From the NCBI GenBank assembly GCA_045576855.1, contig JAZNHG010000028.1, forward strand, positions 1 through 22,190: a stretch of 22,190 nt of DNA. The letters are read 5' to 3'. A program made the position numbers and the translations under genes. Below the pieces are notes generated by a model that was given only the letters and a program-made list of their open reading frames with translations, searched no databases and was not told the origin of the DNA. How positions within the stretch are numbered: the first letter of the stretch is position 1; each line of letters starts with the position of its first letter. Source of the stretch: Colimorpha sp045576855. Lineage in GTDB: Bacteria; Bacteroidota; Bacteroidia; Bacteroidales; P3. Positions 6,084 through 16,424 of this stretch are shown here, one piece after another.

Positions 6084-7247
6084 TTATTTCAGTGTTTCAA
6101 TTATTGCTGCAACATCTGCTTCATCAAGGTTAAACCATTCGCCGCGGAGACGTTGCTGGCTGTATGAAGTGTGCAAGGCGGATTCTATTGATTCTGCTAT
6201 CTTGCGAGTCGGGAATTTCTTGCAAGCGATCATCTCTATCGTTGGTTTCTCGCTTTGCAATGTGCGTTCTCTGTATTCTGGAGTATTGGAGATGCCTATT
6301 TTATAATAGCCATTAGAAATGTCTTTCATTAAATAGACATAACACCAGTTAAATTTGTACTCAATAGGATCCTCTTTTACCAAACGATACGGTAGTTGAT
6401 AATCTGGAACCAGTTTTCGAATAGTCTCAATACGAGTCTTTATATAGGTGTGGATAGCCTCTTTTTTGTACTGATGATTCCAGCAATAATCCAATAAATC
6501 AATAGTATCTGGCTTTTTTGCTGCATTATTGTAAGTGATGCGATATGACGTTAATGATTCATGCAGTAGCAAGTCAATATCCTCTTGATACAAAGTGAAG
6601 GCAACATGATAGCTATCATCTTTTATCGGATTTGATGCTATACTGTAATCAAGAAGTTGGCCATCTTCAAATAATAACGAGATGCAATCGCCTTTCTGGA
6701 TTTTCTCTTTTGTGTCATAGCACAAAAGCGCTTTACCTTCAACAAAATCAATGGATAAGTATTCACCAAAAGCAATGGGTAACCGCCGCAGATTAGACCA
6801 TTTAATAAACGTTGACTTTGTAAATGGATCTGTTCTTACTTTTGAACCTTTGCAACTATAGTATAGGAGAAAAATTTCTTTAGGGCTTTTGAATATACCA
6901 GCAAGGGCGTTATTAATTGTCTCAATATCTTCATTCTCTTTGTCTGTACTAACTGTACAGTATTGAATGTCGATATAGGTGGACTCATCTTCGTCCCAAT
7001 CTAAATTATATTCATCATATATATACAAATACCCATCGCAAGGAGAGTTTATTTCACATTTGCTGTTTTTGGGTTGGTATTGATTGGAAAACAATCTTTT
7101 TTTCTCTTCGATAGTAGTATAAGATACACGACCTAATAAATCCCCCTTTCTTACAAAGGAATAATTCTTGACAAGCCATGTAATACCTATATATTGGGAA
7201 TTACATAGATTATCTCGAACGATTTTGTCTAAAACGATGTTCTCCAT
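6084..7247 (-). CDS. GIY-YIG nuclease family protein with lipoyl-like N-terminal region
   Basis: A 387-residue soluble protein. Residues ~300-385 form a GIY-YIG-type module of the T5orf172/Mug113 kind: CYVYLMKDISNGYYKIGISN, EYRERTLQSEKPTIEM, then SALHTSYSQQRLRGEWFNLD. This family cuts or binds DNA. Residues ~25-75 (SFVRKGDLLGRVSY ... CEINSPCDGYLYIYDE) have the spacing of a biotinyl/lipoyl-like barrel, with the KGD loop and the 'SP.DG' loop but no modifiable lysine in a standard MKM or DKA context. The middle (~90-290) is unrecognised. Base composition is AT-rich, unlike nifJ just upstream, which suggests transfer. The gene lies 62 bases downstream of nifJ on the same strand with a hairpin in between. 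The nuclease call is good; the N-terminal call is tentative. Confidence 0.8.
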   Translation of the reverse strand: MENIVLDKIVRDNLCNSQYIGITWLVKNYSFVRKGDLLGRVSYTTIEEKKRLFSNQYQPKNSKCEINSPCDGYLYIYDEYNLDWDEDESTYIDIQYCTVSTDKENEDIETINNALAGIFKSPKEIFLLYYSCKGSKVRTDPFTKSTFIKWSNLRRLPIAFGEYLSIDFVEGKALLCYDTKEKIQKGDCISLLFEDGQLLDYSIASNPIKDDSYHVAFTLYQEDIDLLLHESLTSYRITYNNAAKKPDTIDLLDYCWNHQYKKEAIHTYIKTRIETIRKLVPDYQLPYRLVKEDPIEYKFNWCYVYLMKDISNGYYKIGISNTPEYRERTLQSEKPTIEMIACKKFPTRKIAESIESALHTSYSQQRLRGEWFNLDEADVAAIIETLK

Positions 7248-7262
7248 TTACTTTTCGTTTGG

Positions 7263-7294
7263 AAGTCTGGAAGGCCTCTCGACCTTCCAGACTT
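7263..7294 (-). terminator. Hairpin after nifJ
   Basis: A perfect 12-bp stem (AAGTCTGGAAGG / CCTTCCAGACTT) with an 8-base loop begins 15 bases after the nifJ stop on the minus strand. No U-run follows, so it may be a weak or factor-assisted terminator, or an mRNA-stabilising hairpin. Confidence 0.65.
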
Positions 7295-7309
7295 GGGTTT
7301 AGAGATGGT

Positions 7310-10861
<3,552 letters not shown>

Positions 10862-10922
10862 AATTGCTTAAACGTTTAAGGATTAATATATTATTCTTCT
10901 CTTTCGTCTAAATATGAGGGTA

Positions 10923-10940
10923 CAAATATAATAATATTTG
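10923..10940 (-). promoter_or_regulatory. nifJ promoter -7 box within an inverted repeat
   Basis: The minus strand reads TATATTTG (10923-10930), a match to the Bacteroidota TAnnTTTG -7 box, 62 bases before the nifJ ATG. The box is one arm of an inverted repeat, CAAATAT-4-ATATTTG (10923-10940), a plausible operator. The same element is kept unchanged in leader copy 3. The -33 element is not canonical. Confidence 0.6.
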
Positions 10941-10973
10941 GCGAAGTGGGGAAAAATATTTTGCAGATAAGAG

Positions 10974-11010
10974 CAAAAAAACAGCCACAGTGTTGACAAG
11001 CTGTGGCTGT
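10974..11010 (-). terminator. Rho-independent terminator of the Bro-N/DinD-like gene
   Basis: On the minus strand a perfect 10-bp stem, ACAGCCACAG / CTGTGGCTGT (10981-11010), with a 10-base loop is followed by a run of seven T. It begins 22 bases after the stop of the Bro-N gene and lies just upstream of the nifJ promoter, so it insulates nifJ from the inserted genes. Confidence 0.92.
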
Positions 11011-11031
11011 AGAGTGTTGGATGATTGTTGG

Positions 11032-11892
11032 TTACCGCTCCTCGTCGGGTGTGGCGTCGGGAATGAGCGGAGTGTCGCTCTGGGCTATCTGTTTGGCGTT
11101 CATCGGCGAGACCACCGACTGGCCAATCTCCTTCTCAGCGGCTTCGCGGGCCACTCGGGCGGTGGAGCCGCCACGGCGGGCGATGCCTGCACTCTCGGCC
11201 ATGCCTTTCGGGTTCTCGTTCTTCGATATCTGCGTGGTGGTGGCTTCGGCCAACATGTTGATGGCAATCTCGAGGTCGGTCATATTGTCGCGCAGATTTT
11301 CCTTCTTGAGCCCCTTCAGCTGCTTGTACTCCTTGGCCGACAGACCGCTCCAACCGCGATAGATGATGTCGGTCAGCGAAGCGAACTGCTGTCCCTCTTC
11401 AAGCCCCGCCCTCTTCCACTCGTCGGTCAAGTGTTTGCGCACCTCGATGGAGCGCATACGCTGGTTGATCCAAGCCTCGGAGTAGCCCAGCCGTCGGTAG
11501 TCGGCCACCGCCTGTTCGATGGATAGCTCCGGGTCCTGCATCTGGTCGATGCGCTGCGCCGCCACCTGTGCCATCCATTGTTTGAACGGCTCCGCCTTCG
11601 GTGAAGGAATAGACTGTATCAGCCTGAACAACTGTTCGGTATCCGCCACGTCCGTAAGTCGCATCTTGCCGTCGGGAGCCTGCATTTTCAAACCGTGACA
11701 ATTTGTCACGGTTTCATTTCCCTCTGCTTTCAGTCGTTGTTTTAGTTTGCGCCAATAGGCCGCTGGATCAACGCTTTCGGTCAGTACCGCGATGCAGTCA
11801 ATGATGGAGAACCACCACTTCTCCGCGTCCGTATCCCAAGCGGTGCGCACCCGCTTCTCCTCAAAAAGTTGTATTGCTTGCTTCTGTGTCAT
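11032..11892 (-). CDS. Bro-N / DinD-like (phage antirepressor-type) protein
   Basis: A 286-residue soluble protein. Residues ~1-95 are a Bro-N domain: MTQKQAIQLFEEKRVRTAWD, WWFSIIDCIAVLTES, AAYWRKLKQRL and MRLTDVADTEQLFRLI. The rest follows the DinD (DNA-damage-inducible protein D) pattern: RMRSIEVRKHLTDEWKRAGL, then FASLTDIIYRGWSGLSAKEY and KGLKKENLRDNMTDLEIAIN. Such proteins are common as phage antirepressors and free-standing accessory genes in Bacteroidales; the molecular target is unknown. I chose the ATG at 11892. A GTG at 11907 overlaps the stop of a 19-codon nifJ-derived leader ORF (GTGA overlap) and is the alternative start. It has its own strong terminator. It is flanked by nifJ leader copies 1 and 2, indicating insertion. 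Confidence 0.85.
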   Translation of the reverse strand: MTQKQAIQLFEEKRVRTAWDTDAEKWWFSIIDCIAVLTESVDPAAYWRKLKQRLKAEGNETVTNCHGLKMQAPDGKMRLTDVADTEQLFRLIQSIPSPKAEPFKQWMAQVAAQRIDQMQDPELSIEQAVADYRRLGYSEAWINQRMRSIEVRKHLTDEWKRAGLEEGQQFASLTDIIYRGWSGLSAKEYKQLKGLKKENLRDNMTDLEIAINMLAEATTTQISKNENPKGMAESAGIARRGGSTARVAREAAEKEIGQSVVSPMNAKQIAQSDTPLIPDATPDEER

Positions 11893-11903
11893 GACATCAT
11901 ATT

Positions 11904-11963
11904 TCACATAATCCTTAAACAGTACTTGCCGTCACAAGTCATAAACTTTTTTTCTTTTTCCAT
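11904..11963 (-). CDS. 19-codon nifJ-derived leader ORF
   Basis: The ATG at 11963 opens MEKEKKFMTCDGKYCLRIM and then stops (TGA). The first 12 residues copy the nifJ start MAKEKKFMTCDGN with one substitution (A2E). It ends 11 bases before the ATG of the Bro-N/DinD-like gene and overlaps that gene's alternative GTG start as GTGA. It could be a scar only, or a translated leader that lends nifJ translation initiation to the inserted gene by coupling. Confidence 0.45.
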   Translation of the reverse strand: MEKEKKFMTCDGKYCLRIM

Positions 11964-12036
11964 AATTGCTTATGCCGAAGGCCGCGAATACCTAATAATC
12001 CAACTTGACGTAATGAGCAACGTTTAAGGATTAATT
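11926..12036 (-). repeat. nifJ leader, copy 2 (split)
   Basis: Block 11926-11972 matches the nifJ start region almost base for base (TGCCGTCACAAGTCATAAAC, then CATAATTGCTTA). Block 12019-12036 (AACGTTTAAGGATTAAT) resumes the match. Between them are 46 bases (11973-12018) absent from copies 1 and 3. Upstream of 12036 the sequence no longer matches, and a separate -7 box is present. Confidence 0.88.
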
Positions 12037-12052
12037 ATTGTGTTGTTGTTTC

Positions 12053-12060
12053 CAAATATA
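12053..12060 (-). promoter_or_regulatory. Possible -7 box for the Bro-N/DinD-like gene
   Basis: The minus strand reads TATATTTG, identical to the nifJ -7 box, three bases from the stop of the restriction endonuclease gene. Most of the upstream promoter would lie inside that gene. No clear -33 TTG is seen. Confidence 0.42.
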
Positions 12061-12063
12061 CTT

Positions 12064-13173
12064 TTAATCATCATCTTCATAATTGAATTCAACTTTGCTT
12101 TGAAGGATAATCTCACCGAGGATATTATTCAGTCCTCCTTGTTGACAAACGGTTTCAAATATTGTCTTTAGTTTGGGGATGTTGATTAATTCTTCTATAC
12201 AATCCATGTATTTCTTTACAATTGCCTCAATAGAATACGTCTTTTTTGCGCCATCTTCCAACTTTTTTCTCAAATCATCCTCATTGTCTTCCGTTTTAAC
12301 GACAAAAGTAATAGGGTAACGTTCTATCTTGTCAATGTCAAGAAAATACTTCTTGAAATCCAATGTTTCTGTTACTTGAAAAAATCTACCAAGAGGTTTC
12401 ATGACAAAATCAATACCTCCATCATTAGCATTGGTTCGTCCTGTTTTATATAACTTGAGAAAATCCTCGTCGATTTCCTCCAAAGAATATCCCCAGTATA
12501 TTTTCTCGTCTCTGTAGTAATATTTTAATATCGAGAAACTGACAATCTCAAATAATCTGGCATCAACATTTGGCGCGAGTAACCCAGCAATGAAACTCTT
12601 ACTTTCCCCCTTTTCGTTATTTTCAAGATTTTCAAGTTCTTGGCATTGTTTGATAAATCGTTGAAATGAGTCTGATTTCACCTGAATGTATTCATCTATA
12701 ATATCAATAATAGCTTGGGCTATATTATAGGATTTCTTACCAATTTTTATTTTGAGTAAATTCTCATTTACCCAATATCGATTTGTTTGAGGATCACGTA
12801 TTATTGGTGCGAACTCACATTCATGAAACAAACTCTTGAATTCTTCATTCATACGACTATTAAGTGCATGATTTTGTAATTTGGCACCAAAAGGAAGTTC
12901 TCGAGTTCTTTTCAATAAAACTGTAAATTGAGCGCCATCATATTTGGAGTAATCTTTGGACTTCAAAAAGCCTTTCTTAATATAGTCTTCGACAAGAACA
13001 TAAATAGCGTATAAATTAGCAAAACTAGACCTTGATTTTGAGCCTCGTTGTGCGGATTTTGTTTTGACATTGAGGTACTGTAGCAGCGGACTTTGAATGT
13101 ACAGCTCATCTGCTTGCTTATTAAAATGTTTTGCCAAAATATCTTTTATATTCTGTGTAAATGCATGTTCCAT
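12064..13173 (-). CDS. Type II restriction endonuclease (predicted partner of the YhdJ-like methylase)
   Basis: A 369-residue soluble protein directly downstream of a DNA methyltransferase (15-base gap), so most likely its cognate restriction enzyme. A PD-(D/E)XK-like core is visible: LFEIVSFSILKYYY (E208), DGGIDFVMKPLGRFFQVTET (D255, Q266, T268), and ITFVVKT (~288). The usual E-x-K is read here as Q-V-T, so the active-site assignment is tentative. The first ~200 residues, rich in K and E, probably hold DNA-recognition parts. Base composition is strongly AT-rich. Because the methylase closely resembles E. coli YhdJ, which methylates ATGCAT, the predicted target is ATGCAT. One such site lies at 13161-13166, in the first codons of this gene. 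Confidence 0.8.
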   Translation of the reverse strand: MEHAFTQNIKDILAKHFNKQADELYIQSPLLQYLNVKTKSAQRGSKSRSSFANLYAIYVLVEDYIKKGFLKSKDYSKYDGAQFTVLLKRTRELPFGAKLQNHALNSRMNEEFKSLFHECEFAPIIRDPQTNRYWVNENLLKIKIGKKSYNIAQAIIDIIDEYIQVKSDSFQRFIKQCQELENLENNEKGESKSFIAGLLAPNVDARLFEIVSFSILKYYYRDEKIYWGYSLEEIDEDFLKLYKTGRTNANDGGIDFVMKPLGRFFQVTETLDFKKYFLDIDKIERYPITFVVKTEDNEDDLRKKLEDGAKKTYSIEAIVKKYMDCIEELINIPKLKTIFETVCQQGGLNNILGEIILQSKVEFNYEDDD

Positions 13174-13188
13174 ATAGCAGATTATTAT

Positions 13189-14040
13189 TTAGAAATTTAA
13201 ACTTAACTGTTCTTCCGTTTCTTCTCGACGATATGATTTCATTACACGGTGCAAAACTTCTCCACGGTATTCATTGGAAAGGCCAAGACGACGTAATCCG
13301 ATCTTAATGTATTCTTCCTGCAACTCAATACCGATACAACTTCTACCTAGTTGCTTTGCAACATACGCTGTGGTAAACGACCCAGAAAATGGGTCAAGAA
13401 CCAAATCGCCCTCATTGGAACTCGCTCTAATAATCCTGTCGAGTAAAGCTATTGGCTTTTGGGTAGGATGATTCTCATACTCCTCCATTCTGTAGCGGAC
13501 ACGTGCAAATTCCCATACATTCCCAGGCACTTTTCTTGTGTTATACGGTTGAGGTGGATTTTTGCGGTAATCAATGAGTTTACGTTTTGATCCGGTTTTT
13601 GCCTCCACCATTATCTCTTCGGAGTTGAAGGTGTAATTATCCTTATCCTTCACACAGAACAAAATGGGTTCATACATCGAGCCATAATAGTTTTTGGCTT
13701 GTACCCCGGAACTATCATAATACCACATGATTCTAGACATGATATTAATACGATTACGTAGGTACAAATCAAAATATGGCATGAACTGAGTGGATGTCAT
13801 CACGTAGAAGGATCCATTGGTCTTTAGCTTCTTGATGCAAAGGTCAAGCCACTGGTAACACCAGTCTAAATAATCTTCATCAGAATTCCACTTGTCTTTA
13901 CACCCAGCAAAATTCTTCCCAATATTATATGGAGGATCCGCAAATATCAAATCCACCGAGTTGTCTTTGACTTCATATTTTAAAGCCTGCAAAGCATCCC
14001 CATGAATAATCTTATATTTGTTTGTTCCTAGAAATTCCAT
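13189..14040 (-). CDS. yhdJ: Adenine-specific DNA methyltransferase, YhdJ-like
   Basis: A 283-residue beta-class methyltransferase that transfers a methyl group from S-adenosylmethionine to adenine in DNA. Motif order is IV first: LIFADPPYNIGKNF (D35-P-P-Y38), then the target-recognition part with YDSSGVQAKNYYGSMYEPIL, VEAKTGSKRKLIDYRKNPPQ and VPGNVWEFARVRY. The NHPTQKP motif (190-196) and the SAM-binding motif I, VLDPFSGSFTT (214-224), follow near the C-terminus. The stretch from residue ~105 to 196 is very close to the E. coli YhdJ sequence as I remember it, including the recognition region, so ATGCAT specificity is likely. YhdJ is an orphan enzyme; here a restriction gene follows 15 bases downstream. 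AT-rich and probably acquired. Confidence 0.93.
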   Translation of the reverse strand: MEFLGTNKYKIIHGDALQALKYEVKDNSVDLIFADPPYNIGKNFAGCKDKWNSDEDYLDWCYQWLDLCIKKLKTNGSFYVMTSTQFMPYFDLYLRNRINIMSRIMWYYDSSGVQAKNYYGSMYEPILFCVKDKDNYTFNSEEIMVEAKTGSKRKLIDYRKNPPQPYNTRKVPGNVWEFARVRYRMEEYENHPTQKPIALLDRIIRASSNEGDLVLDPFSGSFTTAYVAKQLGRSCIGIELQEEYIKIGLRRLGLSNEYRGEVLHRVMKSYRREETEEQLSLNF

Positions 14041-14052
14041 GTCTTTTGTTAT

Positions 14053-14736
14053 TTATTTCGTAATTGGGCTCTCGTATAAACTATGTTGTTTCGAGAAATA
14101 GTTTTCCGTAGAAGGAATTAACCCTAAAACTTTCATTTTATTTTCAAAATTCATCATTATAGCATCATAATCACTTGACAAATAGTTACGGTATACGTCC
14201 GTTTTCTTTATTTCACTATACTCAAATACAATTTGAGGTAATAAAATGGAAAAATCGGCAGATGGCTTTGACGAAATTTGTCCAGCAACAATTCTCATGG
14301 TGTTTATCCTTGTTTCTAGCTTTGGTGTGCCAGCAATAATAGAATGGTATAATGCAGAATGGTAGCACCAAAACGCTTCAATCAAATTGTTTTGTACTCG
14401 ATATAAATCTCCATTAGTACTGCAAATACCCGCTTGAAGGTTATTGACTTGTTTTGTTTGAATCAAATCATTTTCGGCCAATCTTCGTTCTATTTCTATT
14501 TGCTCTTTTTGTTTCCTTTCCGTTTCTGATATTCGTTCTTTCATATCAATTGCATTAACAATCTGTAATCCCACAATTACTGTGAAAACAATTGCCATCA
14601 ATGCAACACATATCCCGATGAATGTATCTAATGAAACAACAGAAATTTTTATGGATCCAAATATCCATATTCCCGCTATTACCAGAACACCAGCGAGTGA
14701 AATTAGTGAAACTATTATGCTTAATCGGTTCTTCAT
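14053..14736 (-). CDS. Membrane protein with two N-terminal helices and a coiled coil
   Basis: A 227-residue protein not recognised by family. Two hydrophobic helices lie near the N-terminus (~7-30, IIVSLISLAGVLVIAGIWIF; ~38-62, DTFIGICVALMAIVFTVIVG), followed by a charged coiled coil (~66-100, ERISETERKQKEQIEIERRL). A soluble domain (~100-227) includes IEAFWCYHSALYHSIIAGTP, which has a helical-repeat feel. This layout is common among hypothetical Bacteroidales proteins. It sits between the KilA-N gene (9-base gap) and the methyltransferase (12-base gap) on the same strand, so it is probably co-transcribed with the restriction-modification pair. AT-rich like the pair. Role unknown. Confidence 0.75.
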   Translation of the reverse strand: MKNRLSIIVSLISLAGVLVIAGIWIFGSIKISVVSLDTFIGICVALMAIVFTVIVGLQIVNAIDMKERISETERKQKEQIEIERRLAENDLIQTKQVNNLQAGICSTNGDLYRVQNNLIEAFWCYHSALYHSIIAGTPKLETRINTMRIVAGQISSKPSADFSILLPQIVFEYSEIKKTDVYRNYLSSDYDAIMMNFENKMKVLGLIPSTENYFSKQHSLYESPITK

Positions 14737-14745
14737 ATTGTATTT

Positions 14746-15564
14746 TTATTTCAGCAGTTTCCTATTTCCCACTTCCTCCAGCACGGTCATTTGCTGGATG
14801 GCTATCTTGTTGAGTTTGTGCAGGCGGTCGCGTTGCGGGATGCCTTCGTTGATGAATACGGCATTCAGGTTCTCCATATTGGAGAGGCAGATAAGTTGGT
14901 TGATGGTAGCATAGTCGCGCATATTTCCCTTCTTGCCGGGATTGACGTCGCGCCACTCTTTTGCTGTCATCCCGAAGAGAGCGACATTCAAAACGTCCGC
15001 CTCCTCAGCATAGATAAGCGAGCTATGGTAGGCATCCACCTCGTCGGGCACAAGGTTGGCGCGGACAGCGTCAGTGTGGATATGGTAGTTAATTTTCGAC
15101 AGCTCCCTCTTGGCCGACCAGCCCAGTTGCTTCTGTTCCTCTTCCTTCAGCCGCTGGAACTCCTTGATAAGGTACAGCTCAAACTCCACCGACACCCAGC
15201 TGGCAAACTTGAAAGCGATATCCCGTTGGGCATAGGTGCCACCATAGCGCCCGCTCTTGCTGACAAGGCCGATGGCGTTTGTGGCTTCAATCCACCGCGA
15301 AGGGGACAATGTGAATGCGTTTAGGCCTGCCTGGTTTCTAAACCCCTCGAATTCGATGGGGTTAAAACTGGGATTGTTGAGCGATTCCCAAATTCCAAGG
15401 TACTCTATGGTGTTTCGGTTGCGCATCCAGTTTCCAACAACGGCATTGGGTTCCAGCGAGTTCTTCTGTCGGGCAATATCGGTGATGCAGATATAATCCG
15501 CCTCGCCCACCTTCATTGTCCGAATGGTAGTATTCTTAACATTTATTTCCTGTATCTTGGTCAT
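14746..15564 (-). CDS. KilA-N domain protein
   Basis: A 272-residue soluble protein with an N-terminal KilA-N domain, a DNA-binding module found in phage and large-virus antirepressor-type proteins. Seen: EADYICITDIARQKN (~20-34), VVGNWMRNRNTIEYLGIWE (~42-60), then GLVSKSGRYGGTYAQRDIAF and KFASWVSVEFELYLIKEFQR (~99-140). The C-terminal half (LGWSAKRELSKINYHIHTDA, LFGMTAKEWRDVN, INQLICLSNMENLNAVFI) is typical of long bacterial KilA-N proteins. It is more GC-rich than the three genes downstream of it. It is preceded at 15619-15756 by a diverged copy of the nifJ promoter and start region, which probably drives this gene and the restriction-modification operon behind it. Confidence 0.9.
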   Translation of the reverse strand: MTKIQEINVKNTTIRTMKVGEADYICITDIARQKNSLEPNAVVGNWMRNRNTIEYLGIWESLNNPSFNPIEFEGFRNQAGLNAFTLSPSRWIEATNAIGLVSKSGRYGGTYAQRDIAFKFASWVSVEFELYLIKEFQRLKEEEQKQLGWSAKRELSKINYHIHTDAVRANLVPDEVDAYHSSLIYAEEADVLNVALFGMTAKEWRDVNPGKKGNMRDYATINQLICLSNMENLNAVFINEGIPQRDRLHKLNKIAIQQMTVLEEVGNRKLLK

Positions 15565-15618
15565 TGTTATCGTACTTTTGCTTGAACCTTATCCTTTTGC
15601 GTGGTGTTTTCTAAAATG

Positions 15619-15756
15619 TGCCGCAAGTCGTAAACTTTTTCCTTTTTCTATAATTACTTAATCGTTTATGGATTAATATATTACTCTTCTTTTCCCTATT
15701 AATATGAGGATACAAATATAATAATATTTGCCGAATTGTCGGAAAATATTTTGCGG
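15619..15756 (-). repeat. nifJ leader, copy 3 (diverged)
   Basis: About 85% identical by eye to 10825-10966, including the promoter (TACAAATATAATAATATTTG unchanged) and the first nifJ codons (CAAGTCGTAAACTTTTTCC). The nifJ ATG is ATA here and the frame is broken, so no nifJ peptide is made. It faces the KilA-N gene. Confidence 0.92.
15713..15720 (-). promoter_or_regulatory. -7 box for the KilA-N / restriction-modification operon
   Basis: The minus strand reads TATATTTG within the same CAAATAT-4-ATATTTG inverted repeat (15713-15730) as at nifJ, 149 bases before the KilA-N start. Retention of this element while the nifJ codons decay argues that the promoter is in use. Confidence 0.55.
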
Positions 15757-15791
15757 GGTTGACCAAATCGGCGGGCTGCAAGACGGCCAAA

Positions 15792-16045
15792 TCATATGGC
15801 GCGGAGGGTCACCTCGACGGTGTCGCCGAAAGTCTTGCCAATCCGCTGGCGGATGGCCTTGGTGACGCCGATGACTCCCTCACGCCCATATTGACCACAC
15901 TGCTGCGGTAGGGCACGCCGCCGAAGGTGGCCTCCACCCGCAGGCGACCCACACCGTAGGCGGCGCGGAGGTCGACGGGCACCACCACATAGGCGGCATC
16001 CATGTCGCCGCTGCGCTCGAGGCGGGTTGTAAACTGGTGTTTCAT
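15792..16045 (-). pseudogene. DUF1905 domain protein, frameshifted
   Basis: The ATG at 16045 starts MKHQFTTRLERSGDMDAAYV, VVPVDLRAAYGVGRLRVEAT and FGGVPYRSSVVNMG, a good DUF1905 N-terminal half. Near 15884 the frame breaks. In the -1 frame the text continues GREGVIGVTKAIRQRIGKTF, GDTVEVTLRAI and then a TGA at 15792-15794, exactly the family C-terminal half. One missing base in the GGC-GTG context explains it. The 254-base span is one short of 85 codons (84 residues plus stop), the normal size. DUF1905 is a small beta-barrel domain of unknown function. It is either a recent pseudogene or a sequencing/assembly error. It lies downstream of the winged-helix regulator. Confidence 0.85.
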
Positions 16046-16081
16046 CCTATTATTGTTGTGTATCACCGATAGGGGCAACGC

Positions 16082-16125
16082 GCGACGAGCCGTCCAGCCG
16101 TAGAGTATGCCGGACGGCTTGTCGC
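16082..16125 (-). terminator. Hairpin after the winged-helix regulator
   Basis: Arms GCGACGAGCCGTCC (16082-16095) and GGACGGCTTGTCGC (16112-16125) pair over 14 bp with one G-T wobble and a 16-base loop, 5 bases after the regulator stop. No U-run follows, so termination would be weak. It may instead act as an mRNA 3' end hairpin. Confidence 0.55.
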
Positions 16126-16130
16126 ACACG

Positions 16131-16421
16131 TTACTTCCCGGTGGCGAGGTATTTGCGCAGCGCTTTGACGTAGGCGCGGAAGGCTTCGGTGCCGGTGGGC
16201 GTGAGGCGGCAGACGGTGCGGGGCATCTTGCCGCGGAAGCCTTTTTCGACGCTGATGTAGCCGGCCTCGGCCAGTTTTTCTATCTGCACACTCAGGTTGC
16301 CCGAGGTGGCACCGGTCTGTTCCTTGAGGTAGGTGAAGTCGGCCTCGTCGGCGCCAGCCAGTATCGACATGACGGCCAGGCGCAGTTCCGAGTGCAGCAG
16401 GGGGTCCAATTTCGGCAACAT
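16131..16421 (-). CDS. Winged-helix transcriptional regulator
   Basis: A 96-residue regulator of the short winged-helix type often annotated as a MarR/ArsR-like 'transcriptional regulator' (PF13601 style). Seen: LDPLLHSELRLAVMSILAGA (6-25), recognition helix TGATSGNLSVQIEKLAEAGY (36-55) and wing VEKGFRGKMPRTVCRLTPTG (58-77). It should bind DNA as a dimer. It follows the membrane-protein gene with a 3-base gap, so the two are one operon. Regulators of this type paired with a multi-helix membrane protein are a recurrent Bacteroidales arrangement. It probably controls its own promoter at 17118-17145. Confidence 0.9.
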   Translation of the reverse strand: MLPKLDPLLHSELRLAVMSILAGADEADFTYLKEQTGATSGNLSVQIEKLAEAGYISVEKGFRGKMPRTVCRLTPTGTEAFRAYVKALRKYLATGK

Positions 16422-16424
16422 GGC

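Noticed and set aside
15809..16129. 106-codon frame starting at 16129 over the DUF1905 region
   Set aside because: The N-terminal part runs through the hairpin after the regulator, and the C-terminal part is out of frame. The real gene starts at 16045 and is frameshifted.
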